Assembly (NCBI GenBank): GCA_013054445.1
Contig: JAAMPI010001130.1
Location: 1-19,118, forward strand
DNA length: 19,118 bases
Reading direction: 5' to 3'
DNA from: Cudoniella acicularis
Lineage: Eukaryota > Ascomycota > Leotiomycetes > Helotiales > Helotiaceae
The notes below the pieces were generated by a model. It saw only the letters and a list, made by a program, of their open reading frames with translations. It did not search any database and was not told the DNA's origin. A program made the translations under genes and the position numbers. The first letter of the stretch is position 1. Each line of letters opens with the position of its first letter. Shown here in pieces: positions 9,870 to 18,723 of this stretch.

Positions 9870-12636
9870 ATGGAACCCTTTTCAGCTGCTGCGGGCGCAA
9901 TCAGTTTTGTCTCCACAGTGGTTGAGGTGGTAGGGACAATCCAAACACTCGTTGAATTCTACAAGAGCATTCAGGAAGCCGCTCCTCATTTCAGTGTACT
10001 CGTGAACGAATTAGAGATCCTTTCGGAGGCGTTGAAGGAATGTACGCAGTATGCCAGGGACGATGATCACGACACACTCACCAAAAGAGCTGTAAAAGCT
10101 TGTACGGCAGAGCTTCTTGCTCTTGAAAAGGCCTTGAAAAAGTTCGAGCCTGGTATCAAGTCGAAACGTTTTGCCAAACAGAAATTTACCGCTTTGAAGA
10201 TTGTAATTAAAAGTTCAGAGATACAGCGCATGAGGGACTCGATCGCCAAAGCGACGGACACTGTACGGTTTGTAAAGGAGCTGTCATTTCAGTAAGAGAG
10301 GTTCTTCTGCTACGATTGTTTAATTGCTTACATCTCAAGACGTACAGTCATATCGCGACTTGACGCTTATGGCAGATTGCTGTCAGAAATTCCTGAAGCC
10401 CTCTCAAAGTCGAGTAACGGCCGGACGGAGAAAGGGCTTACGATAGGTAAAATAATCTCCGTCTACAAATTAAATTATCGAAATTAACACTTCTCCCACC
10501 AGGCTGTACTGCTCCGAACCACGAGGCTACGGTTTCTAATAATTCCTCACACTACCTTGTACATCGAGACAGCTCCCTTGAGTTATATAATACACGAGTG
10601 TCTGGCAGAGCTGCCTCAAAAATGCGCATGGTAATGAGTTATTCAGCCGTCAATTATGGAACGCTATTTGGCTCGATCCGGGTATCACGAAGTAAATCCA
10701 CAATATCGTCTGTGTACTTCTCTCACACACATTTGTTAGATGAGGTGGAATACACTTACGTTCTATTCCCATCGACCTTTCTCAACATTTTTGGGTTTTC
10801 AAACGGCTTCAGACTAGATGCCAGACACGCAGATAGCTGGCAGTACTCCCTGCGAACCTTCAATGCTGTTCCGGGAGATTCAGTAATTTTTGATTTCTGC
10901 CAAGATGGAAATGTAATGGGCATCCGGACACTTCTACAACGAGGAGAGGCTTCTGTACGAGACACGGACCCTGACGGACGAACACCATTATGGGTCAGTT
11001 CAAGATTTCCGTCATTCTTGTTGTGCCTTTTCAATCCCTGTGCTAACTTTGCGTTGAATATTCAGGTTGCTGTACAGGCGCTTCAATTCGAAGTAGCTGA
11101 AATGCTCCTACAATCAGGTGCTGATTCGTCATTGTCGCCGTGGTCGCACTTTACCAAGTCAGTTTCCCAACGCTCGTTCATAGTGTCAACTGGATTCCCA
11201 ATCATCCTAATTTTTGTACTATCGATGTTCTCCCAAATTCCAGTTACTTCTTTAGTGGGGGCAAAAAAAGAGCGCTGGCTAATATAACTGTATTCTTTAG
11301 GGAACCCATCACCGGCATCGATTGGTCTAACAAAATCGAGGTGGAGAAAAAACTCTCAATGCTTGCCTTGTTGCAAAGTTATGCAGCAAATGGATATGAC
11401 GAATCGACTGTTCTCCACATGGCAGGCCAAATGCTTCTGTTCTATCGTATGTGTAAAAAATTTCCCATGTCCCAAAGTGATAGGAGGGATGTTGCGCTCA
11501 ACAAAATTTCAAAACTCATTGCTCTACTCCCCGCCGACGACGTCATCTCTCGGTCACGGCTCGTATATTTCATGTTGCAGGTCTATTATCACCAGAAGGT
11601 GCTGTCTTGGACGATTCAAGACATCCCTGGCCCCTTCTGGGAAGGTTCCCGTGCAGAAAGTTGCTTCATTATACTACAAGCATTCAAAACCAAACTACCA
11701 TATCGCGACCCCGTTTCAATGCGGCTCATTACGCAAAAGACATTGAACCTTCACCGAATATATAGTCAGAAAGTGCATGACGTTAGCTATGCCTCTCATT
11801 TCACAGCAACATCTCTCGCAATGCGACAGCCGTCGTTGTTTTTCCCCTGGAGAGATATATTGGTCGACCTTGGCCGTGACATCGAAGAATTTGTACGGAA
11901 AGAATTGGAGCCGGTTGATTCGCCATTGAGAGCCGAAGGCTGGAACCACGAAACCCTGTGCTCGTTGTTCAGATGCCAGTTCTTTCCTCAATCCCCTGGA
12001 GGTCTCCTTACAACTGGATTTTTTTCCTGTGAGAGATGCGGAGCAGGGGAGCCTGGTCAATTAATGGTCAGCCTTCCCTGGCGGCGACACCTCCGAACGC
12101 TGCGGACTAAAGCTTCTCATGAAATATGTTGCGGGGAAAGCCCCGCGAACGAAGTCAAGCGCCTTCCTCTTGCAATCGTGGATGCAAATGTATTAAAAGA
12201 TCCGGTTTACAGTGTAGAGGACTCCGAATTGGTGGACAACGACGCCAAAATTTATCGAGAAGAAAAAAGTCTCCTCGACCGGATCAACTTGGTTGGGGAA
12301 GCGGAGCCGTGGCCTTACCGGATAGTCTGTCATTATCCTTGCAGAGATGGCGTGTCTATTGCCAATGTATACGAGAATCTTTCGAGCGATGAGCCAGTAC
12401 TTCCTCCACTAATGACAATTTCTGAAGAAAAACGGCAATTAGTGGCACCAGGGCCGGTGAGACTTGTTGAGATCACTGAAGAAGAGAAAGGCGAGTGTCT
12501 TTTAGCACAGAATCAGGCCGTTGGCTGGCTGGAACGATACAAAGTTGGAAATTTTTCTTCTCGGCAATTTGTTTTCTACATCTTGACTGGAATTGCTTTG
12601 ATCTTTATGATATATAGGGCTTGGTATATGACGTAA
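9870..12636 (+). CDS. Ankyrin protein with NACHT/STAND-type N-terminal domain and C-terminal membrane anchor
   Basis: Five exons, 9870-10291, 10340-10446, 10503-10993, 11066-11157 and 11244-12636, join in consistent phases (2, 1, 0, 2) and give 834 residues. Residues 1-140 (MEPFSAAAGAISFVSTVVEV, then helices with ILSEALKEC and SEIQRMRDSIAKATDTVRFV) look like the helical N-terminal domain of fungal NACHT/STAND proteins (SesA/PigL_N type). The middle holds YTYVLFPSTFLNIFGFSNGF and FCQDGNVMGIRTLLQRGEAS, then two ankyrin-like repeats around 309-362 (DPDGRTPLW; VAEMLLQSGADSS). The roughly 470-residue C-terminal part is unrecognised. It has a small Cys pair (FFSCERCGAGE) and ends with one hydrophobic helix (FVFYILTGIALIFMIYRAW) in the last 27 residues, which suggests a tail anchor. 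No NACHT or NB-ARC P-loop is present. Such architectures are expanded in filamentous fungi and are often linked to self/non-self recognition; that role here is inference. The intron junctions rest on phase and branch sites only. Confidence 0.82.
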
Positions 12637-12857
12637 CGACAAAAAAATTTTGGGTTATAGAAATAGCTTAAAAGACTGGAACATTTTGACACGACATCAT
12701 TTATTCCAGTGCTTTTCATATTTCTAAGACTCTTTGGACCTCATGAGTAAGTCACACTCATGAAGCCGCACTAATTTATTAGAGGTGAAAGTCTCACAAG
12801 AAGAAAATTATTCTTGCATCATCCTAACACGGTCTTCTTTCTCATTCCCGACTTAAC

Positions 12858-13912
12858 TCAATGATCATCCCTCTTAACCCACTGCTTGCTGGCATTATAT
12901 AGCTCCCCTAACTTGGGCTCAATCTCCACCACTCTCTTATAAATAGCTTCATCAACTGCCTTGAAAAATTGCAACCAACCCACAACCACCAAATCCGCAT
13001 AAGAAGCTATCACATATCAGCAATCATCTAGTAAGCACAACAAAGATTTACTCACGGGTCTTCCCCATCAAAAAATGCCCCTCCTCATTCTCCCCAAGCA
13101 AAGCACCCAACTCCTTCAAAGGAGGCAAAACCTCAATCCACGCCTCCTCTGTAGCTTTCGCTTTTGCTACTTGAGCCAAGGATACCCCGTAGCGCGCTTC
13201 TCGCGTGCGGATGAAATACTCTTTGCTTGGTGGATTGAGGAGCTTTTCGGGGATAAGTGGAATCCAGAATCCGACGAGGGGTGTGATGATGGTGGGGGAA
13301 AGGACCTCGATTTTCTGCGGGGTGGGGGACGAATCAGCCGTATGCTGAAAAGAAAGGAAACAAATTGCAAGGAGGGGATTTAGGATGAGGATGGGGAGTT
13401 TATGTTGGGAAAGGAAAGGGTTGTTACTGCGAGATATGGAGAATCAAGATGCAATGATGGCGAGGGATGCGCTTCCTCGAGCGCCAAGGCGATGGGTTTG
13501 CTGTCCATAATGTATTTTCCGTTTGGGGGTTGGATGGTCGGGATTGTGTAGTCTCCTGAGACTTGAGAGCCTGGAGGGTGGGGCTGGACGCTGGTTGCGA
13601 TTTTTCAGCTCAGTTTTGCCTTCGTGAAGGGGAACTTGGGGATGCACTAGAAGGGAAGGGGGATGAGGGAACAAACTGTGGTGAGAGCTTCGATTTTATG
13701 TCGGGGTATTCGACCCATTCGGTTTCGTAAGGGAGGTTTTTGAAGTTCAGTGCGAGTCGTGCTGGTGTGATGCTTCAGTTACTGGAGCTTGAAATTGAAA
13801 TATCTGTGTGGGAATTGAGAGGGTAAGAAGAAGAGTTACTTTTCCAGGGATTGGGTGACCAGCAGACACAATGACCTTTGCTTGGGAGGTCGTACAAGAT
13901 GTATTTTGACAT
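12858..13912 (-). CDS. Glutathione S-transferase, etherase (LigE/FuA)-like
   Basis: Five exons on the minus strand, 13912-13840, 13761-13677, 13590-13428, 13314-13056 and 13006-12858, join in phases 1, 2, 0 and 1 and give 242 residues. The N-terminal thioredoxin-like domain starts MSKYILYDLPSKGHCVCWSP and continues NPWKTRLALNFKNLPYETEW, the signature of etherase-type fungal GSTs (GST_N_4). YTIPTIQPPNGKYIMDSKPI holds the cis-Pro and glutathione-binding region. The helical C-terminal domain includes IPEKLLNPPSKEYFIRTREA and SYADLVVVGWLQFFKAVDEA and ends QWVKRDDH. GSTs of this class conjugate or cleave aromatic ethers and peroxides in the cytosol. Intron 3 has a second in-frame acceptor 30 bases earlier (TTTTCAG at 13345) that would add ten residues (HTADSSPTPQ). 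I chose the downstream one because homologues run directly from LDSPYL into the helix. The gene is convergent with the ankyrin gene, with 221 bases between the stops. Confidence 0.88.
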
Positions 13913-14715
13913 TTCTGCAGAAGTGATGGAGATTTTTGCAGGAATTATCCTCAATGATGCTGAATAAAAAGAATGGAGGAAAGGGGGTGAGTGGGATTTG
14001 ATTTGGAGGTTTGGGAACATTTGTAAAGAAATAGTGACCGGTGGAGAATAGATGACGGATTTGTAAGCTTTGTTTCTACCTCGGCACTTCCGTATACCCA
14101 TGCTGTCTGACTGCAGTTATGTGACTATAAAAGGAAGATAGTATTGTGTGAACATGTTACACAGACAATTAAGCAAATTATTACATGAGGAGTCAGGGGA
14201 AAGATTGTCCCGATAGAAAGAATCGGGGAACATAGAGGCAAATCCATGAATAAGGCTCTGAAGGCAGCTAAGATATTTAAAGCATCTAAAAGATCTAAAG
14301 TTTTTATCTTTTAAATTGAAAATTTAGTAAAAAAATTAAATTTTTAATAAAAGATTTGTAATAAAGTTTTATTATTATTATTATTATATATTATTTTAAA
14401 TAAAAAGATTTAAGATTAAAATCTATTTTATATAGAAAATTTAACTATAGAAAAACGCTTATGATTGTTTTTTTATATTTATCTATCTATATGTTATATA
14501 AAACAAGTAGAAGTAAGCAGCTTTAATAACCAAATAACGTGACATCCTATTTTAAAGTGGTCACGTGCAGACAAATTAAGGTTTGGGTTTAGCGCGGATT
14601 CCCCACTATCAAATTCCAGGTTGACTCAAAAACGACATCCACGAAAACCACAACATCAAACCACTTCATAAACTTATTGCGCCCTCACTTTCAAACCAGA
14701 AACACCGCTTTTATC
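13913..14715. other. Divergent intergenic region between the GST and DIM1
   Basis: No gene seen. It should hold both promoters. The centre is an extreme AT-rich block (separate entry). Closer to DIM1 there is a CACGTG E-box-type palindrome in TGGTCACGTGCAG at about 14560-14572. A minus-strand open frame extends upstream of the GST ATG, but its extra N-terminus looks non-coding. Confidence 0.5.
14270..14510. repeat. AT-rich low-complexity island with (ATT)n microsatellite
   Basis: Roughly 240 bases are almost entirely A and T, with poly-A/T runs and a pure ATT run of five-plus units at 14371-14387. Flanking DNA is of ordinary composition. Such sharp AT blocks in ascomycetes can be remnants of RIP-mutated transposons or nucleosome-free promoter tracts. 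No terminal repeats or transposase are visible. Confidence 0.75.
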
Positions 14716-15331
14716 ATGGGCTCCGTTGTCTTACCTCATCTTGTCACTGGATGGCACGTCGACCAGGCTATCATGTCCGAGGAAGAGCGCCTTGTCATTA
14801 TCCGCTTTGGTCGCGACTGGGACCCCGACTGCATGCGCCAGGATGAAGTTCTCTACCGTATGTTCTCCTGGATATCTTGATGACATCAGCTAACCACATT
14901 TCTGCAGGCATTGCCGATCGTGTCAAGAACTTTGCCGTCATTTACGTTTGCGACCTCGATCAAGTTCCCGACTTCAAACAGATGTATGGTGAGTAATACC
15001 CCGCCACCGGAACGTTTTATATTCGCTACTCGGGGCTTGGATGCGGTATATCGATGCTGATATGTCTAATAGAACTGTACGATCCGGTCACAATCATGTT
15101 CTTCTTCCGAAACAAGCATATGATGTGCGATTTCGGTACTGGTAACAATAACAAACTCAACTGGGTTTTGGAGGATAAACAGGAGTTAATTGATATCATC
15201 GAGACAATTTACCGTGGTGCCAAGAAAGGTCGTGGTTTGGTCGTTAGTCCAAAGGGTGAGTGGAGGTTTTGCCTGCTTCCGAGGTGCTTGCTGACATTGG
15301 CACAGATTATTCAACCAGATACAGATACTAG
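14716..15331 (+). CDS. DIB1: U4/U6.U5 snRNP component DIM1/DIB1 (TXNL4A orthologue)
   Basis: This small thioredoxin-fold protein of the U5 and tri-snRNP is needed for pre-mRNA splicing in the nucleus. Exons 14716-14857, 14908-14988, 15073-15255 and 15306-15331 join in phase 1 at every junction, giving 143 residues, essentially the universal family length. The start MGSVVLPHLVTGWHVDQAIM, then VIIRFGRDWDPDCMRQDEVL, then YELYDPVTIMFFFRNKHMM, FGTGNNNKLNW and the end SPKDYSTRYRY follow the very conserved DIM1 sequence almost residue by residue. Introns are 50, 84, 50 and so on nt long, with GTATGT or GTGAGT-type donors and a GCTAAC or CTGAC branch. As in other DIM1 proteins, the thioredoxin CxxC active site is absent. 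The last exon codes for only the final eight and a half residues. Confidence 0.97.
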
Positions 15332-15659
15332 ACTTGATTCTTTTGCGCGATTTGCTCACCTCATGGCTGAATGGAAGCTTGAACAAAGACTCGACTTCTG
15401 AGGATTTCTGGCGTAAAGGGCGTTGCTGGATGCTGGTGGACTTGAACCGAAAGGGTTGGTCTCACAATTGATTCTGTTTTCTGAACCTGAAGATGCTAAT
15501 GCAGAATAAAGACCATTACAATTTAGACTGCGACAGGTTCGTGAATACGACTAATAAGTGATTACGAGCACGAGAACATACCCACTCTATTTGCGACTTC
15601 GCCTACTCTTTCCTTACCGTCATCTCACGGGCAAGGCAAGTGTCTATTTGTTTGAAGTG
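15332..15659. other. Downstream region of DIM1, no gene seen
   Basis: About 330 bases follow the DIM1 stop. Open frames are short and unconvincing. They probably include the DIM1 3' untranslated region; no clear polyadenylation hexamer or structure stands out. Confidence 0.35.
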
Positions 15660-16131
15660 ATGTTTCAGGTGTTTGAAATCAATCAGTTCAAGTATGGTTG
15701 CCTTCAGTTCTGAAGTTGGAGGCTATACCTGGCAATAGGTTTTGTCCAGTTTCCGAGCAAATGTTGACCTCAGAACAAACACGCGAAACTCGACTTGAAT
15801 TTGTGGCATAGATTCTTGTTTGACGGAGGCTGGCTAATTTCCAGCTCGCAACGAATCACGAAAGTGATCCGGTGGACTAGGACGAAAGACAAGTGTCCTT
15901 ATTGCCCTCGCAAATCATTAAATTTTCAATCAGCACAATAAAAGTCGCCTTCCACACTTCATTAGATACATATTTCCCAAGTATGCCTGCAATCGCGGAT
16001 ATAATAACAAGAGACAATTCAATAAATTCGTGGAATTCTTAGAATCCAATGAGGTTTTGCTGCCTGCCGAAACCCCTAAGACTTTGTGCTGCAGAACAGA
16101 GGTGGTAAACTTCATTTTGGAGTGTCTTTAG
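15660..16131 (+). CDS. Candidate small gene, four exons, function unknown
   Basis: A phase-consistent model has exons 15660-15691, 15739-15802, 15845-15871 and 15934-16131 (phases 2, 0, 0), giving 106 residues. The last exon alone is open for 66 codons and reads like real protein (FIRYIFPKYACNRGYNNKRQ; FNKFVEFLESNEVLLPAETP), but it has no ATG of its own. The upstream exons supply one (MFQVFEINQF). Introns are 47, 42 and 62 nt; the third-exon acceptor follows a clean GCTAATTTCCAG. The exons are very short and one intron is near the lower size limit, so overfitting is possible. No family is recognised. It could also be the decayed 3' end of an older gene. Only RNA data or homologues can decide. 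Confidence 0.3.
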
Positions 16132-16504
16132 TTTTACTGTACTTTAACGTAATGTGAAATTGGTCTGCGAATGAGGATGTTTAACCGTCAGTCTTTCCTT
16201 GTAGCGAGTATCGGCCCGAGTCAGATTCGGAAGCCGGGTACATAGATACTCCTCGGTCACTGTTTCATTCCCATCGTCCCGCTTCCCGGACAGGGGTCGG
16301 ATGATCCGAAGGTTACGCTTTTTTTGGAATCCTTCCATGAGTGCTTTCAAAATATACTTATGCGACTTTCGGTTGTCAATTGAGTTACATTTTGAAGTCC
16401 AGGACTCAATTCAATGAGTTTTAGGGTTGTTGGAGTGAGGTTGAAAAAGGGGTAAGAGATCATGTGCCGACGTAATCCTTGACGCGCATCAAGCGCGTCT
16501 CGTC
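16132..16504. other. Intergenic, no gene seen
   Basis: About 370 bases contain only short open frames on both strands without recognisable features. They include poly-T at 16318-16326 and short palindromic bits such as GACGCGCATCAAGCGCGTC near 16480-16500, which could form a small hairpin just upstream of the next open frame. Confidence 0.3.
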
Positions 16505-17029
16505 ATGATGACAACCACTCTTCATCTCGGAACATTTTCCCACAATCGAGCATCACCACTCAATTCAATCGAGTGTGCATATCCCACCGCCAAGGTTCAA
16601 AGCTTTTACTCTTGCGACGTTATCTACCCACTCCGAATCCTCGGTGCAGGACTTGACTGGCCAGATCAGATCCGCATCAGAATCATCAGAGACGGAGGAA
16701 TCGTCAACCGAGCAAATGGCAGACCCAAGCCCAGCCCACAATGGGGTAGACCCTTCTGCACTTACATTAGAATTCCTGATGCTGACTTTGATTTCCTGAT
16801 ATAAGGCCCGGTCCCAGCCACGCCTATCACTCGTTATATATCCCTATCACCGTCTACAAAGTCTGGGGACGAAGCGGATGAAAAGGAGAACGATGTCTCT
16901 ACGCAGGATCAACCTCCAATCGAATTAGTCGACATCTCCTCAGACTCCGAGCCTGACTCCGAGGACGAGAATATGTCTTCCGTGGCCGATTACACCGATG
17001 TCGAAGAAGAGGATATAGAACCCCCATAG
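16505..17029 (+). other. Coding-like acidic, Ser-rich segments, possibly 5' exons of the next gene
   Basis: Three stretches in different frames look translated: an ATG-led piece (MMTTTLHLGTFSHN), a Ser/Glu-rich piece (RSASESSETEESSTEQMA) and an acidic piece (VDISSDSEPDSEDEN, then DYTDVEEEDIEPP). One phase-consistent path is 16505-16594, 16650-16745 and 16862-16974, then into the frame that opens at 17031. Donors such as GTTCAA and GTCTTC are weak, and other paths exist. The composition is that of a nuclear disordered linker, similar to the acidic stretch of the following gene, which argues that they belong together. The exon map is uncertain. Confidence 0.3.
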
Positions 17030-17030
17030 T

Positions 17031-17737
17031 ATGATTGATGGAGTCACTCTACCCGTACAAATATATGGCGATTTGGGCACCATTCTTTTAAACGAATTTT
17101 CCCCGTTGGTTGAATACGAAAACGATGAGAATATAGACATCTTTTATGATGGACTGGACGATGGCGATGACGATGCATCGGATGATGACATTAGTGTGCA
17201 ATCTGACAAGGAAAGCTTTGCGGATATTGGTGATAGCGATGAAAACAAGTCGAGTACACCCGAGTTCTCTGAGAGTGAACCGGAATCTCTCGTGTTCAGA
17301 GATAATTTATCTGATGCTTGGGATGCCGACCTCAACCCTACATTCCACAACAGGATGTCGAGAGTCAAGGTATTCCAGTGGTGACATACCTTGTACCCGC
17401 TTCTATCGCACCCAACCCTCAGATGGTCGCTGTGTCTCAAGTTGTTAAAATATCTCCGCCAGAGAAGAGTTCATTTCACTACTATACCCCGGACCCTCTT
17501 ATACCTCTCCAAGAGAACTGCGATTATTTCGAGGCCGAGATCGCAGGACTTGAAGAAGAGATAAGACGCGCCGAGGAACAACTCACAGAGATGAGAAAGA
17601 AGCAACATAAAGCAATGCAAGAGAAGTCGGTTGCTATAAGCTCCTTTAACCAAAGGCTGTCCAAGTTGGAACTTTCACATGAGCTTTACAGAGAGTACCA
17701 CGCTTTTTGCGCCTTGCTCGACCCCGACTTTGGATAA
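17031..17737 (+). CDS. Acidic, Ser/Asp-rich protein with C-terminal coiled coil, unknown function
   Basis: Exons 17031-17291 and 17354-17737 (62-nt intron, phase 0, donor GTGTTC, branch CTCAAC) give 214 residues starting MIDGVTLPVQIYGDLGTILL. The first half is strongly acidic and disordered (DGLDDGDDDASDDDISVQSD). The second half has a Pro-rich linker and then a heptad-patterned coiled coil (FEAEIAGLEEEIRRAEEQLT, MRKKQHKAMQEKS), ending HAFCALLDPDFG. No family is recognised. Acidic low-complexity plus a coiled coil suggests a nuclear or chromatin-associated scaffold, but that is inference. Further 5' exons may exist in the preceding 500 bases. The frame stays open after its TAA into the next coding segment, so the stop may be internal to a longer gene. 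Confidence 0.45.
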
Positions 17738-17752
17738 CGCGGCGGGTGGTCC

Positions 17753-18284
17753 ATGACTTGTTTCGAGGGTCATCACAATTGCTATGTCAACTACGATCTG
17801 GATTTTGATCTTTTCAGGGATTCTATCAAGATGCCATATGGCAATTGTAATTTTCAATGCGAAGCTTCACTTGTAGCTAAGCCTTCTCCACACCTTACTG
17901 GTGACCCAACAGGTCATGAATATGTAGTCGAATTCTGGCTATCCAAACGCTAGAGCCGTTGAATGGAACTGCAACAACATGGGGCGAGCAATATTTAAGT
18001 ATCCCCTGCAATGCGAAATGCGTTTAACGACCAAAACTTACTTCCTATAGCCGGATCTTTACAGACTCGTTGAAGCCTCTGCCCGGGAAAAGAACAAGGA
18101 GGCTAGGCACATGCTCGCAAGCCTCCCGGACAAAAGCTCTTCATTCAAGGGTGGATGGTTTTTCAACTACAAGTATGAGCCTGAGCTCAGCAACGAGGAA
18201 GTTATTTCGCAACACTGGCGATTTCGATCAGCTCACAAAATTGATGAACCGACACCTACTGCTCTCAAACGCAAGCGAGAATAA
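17753..18284 (+). CDS. Cys-containing, GRF-finger-reminiscent protein ending in basic KRKRE, unknown
   Basis: The model 17753-17900, 17956-17998 and 18065-18284 (phases 1 and 2; introns 55 and 66 nt, the second ending TTTACAG) gives 136 residues. It begins MTCFEGHHNCYVNYDLDFDL and contains CNFQC, then WNCNNMGRAIFK, then FKGGWFFNYKYEPEL, and ends TPTALKRKRE, an NLS-like tail. The order Cys-x-Cys, N-x-GR-x-F, then x-FF-x-[WY] recalls GRF zinc fingers, but the later Cys ligands are missing or displaced and the spacing is long. The last exon is the best-supported part. Its start lies only 15 bases after the preceding stop and in the same frame, which is unusual for separate fungal genes. It may be the 3' half of one interrupted gene. 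Confidence 0.42.
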
Positions 18285-18308
18285 ATCTATTCCATATTTT
18301 TCGTCACG

Positions 18309-18723
18309 ATGGGAAAATTCAGAGGCGTTGGGGTGGACCCGAGTAATTCCGGTGGAATTGTCACGTTGGATAAAAGCGCGAATACTGGTGAGCTGCTGTA
18401 TATTCTGTAAGTCTACTGGAACCATCCTGTGTATTAATTTGGCATATACAGCTGCAGCTGATCTGCATATATACAGACATTTGGAGTTGGAAGGTATCAG
18501 CGACGAGTGCTGCGCACGAAGTAAGTCTTGGTCTGGACGTATTCCTAAACGTGATATACCCTGGGCATAGACGACTGAAGACTTTCTTCAGGTCTTGGTT
18601 TTGGAATCCTACTATGTTGAACCTTTGGGTATTGCAGTCTGCTACTTGCATTCTTTCCTTACCTCGGGAGCTTACTTTACACTTTCCTTGCCAAAATACT
18701 GTGCGCAAAGTTGGTGTTTTTGA
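18309..18723 (+). CDS. Candidate small spliced gene, unknown
   Basis: The ATG at 18309 opens MGKFRGVGVDPSNSGGIVTL, followed by two consensus GTAAGT donors. The path 18309-18406, 18477-18520 and 18581-18723 is phase-consistent (2, 1) and gives 94 residues ending SLPKYCAQSWCF. The last acceptor is not settled: CATAG at 18570 would end the protein after two more codons, while CTGAAG at 18580 keeps it open. The start is in frame with the preceding TAA-terminated segment, so this may instead be decayed or untranslated 3' sequence of that gene. No family is recognised. Confidence 0.22.

Noticed and set aside
13775..14101. Upstream extension of the GST reading frame to an ATG at 14101
   Set aside because: The extra residues do not resemble GSTs; the family start MSKYILYDLPSK is at 13912 with a good context.
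14371..14387. ATT run considered as a telomere-like or CRISPR-like repeat
   Set aside because: It is a plain trinucleotide microsatellite inside an AT-rich block, without spacers or telomere sequence.
17144..17440. Minus-strand Ser-rich open frame
   Set aside because: It is the complement of an Asp/Glu-rich plus-strand coding exon, which automatically gives a Ser-rich shadow.
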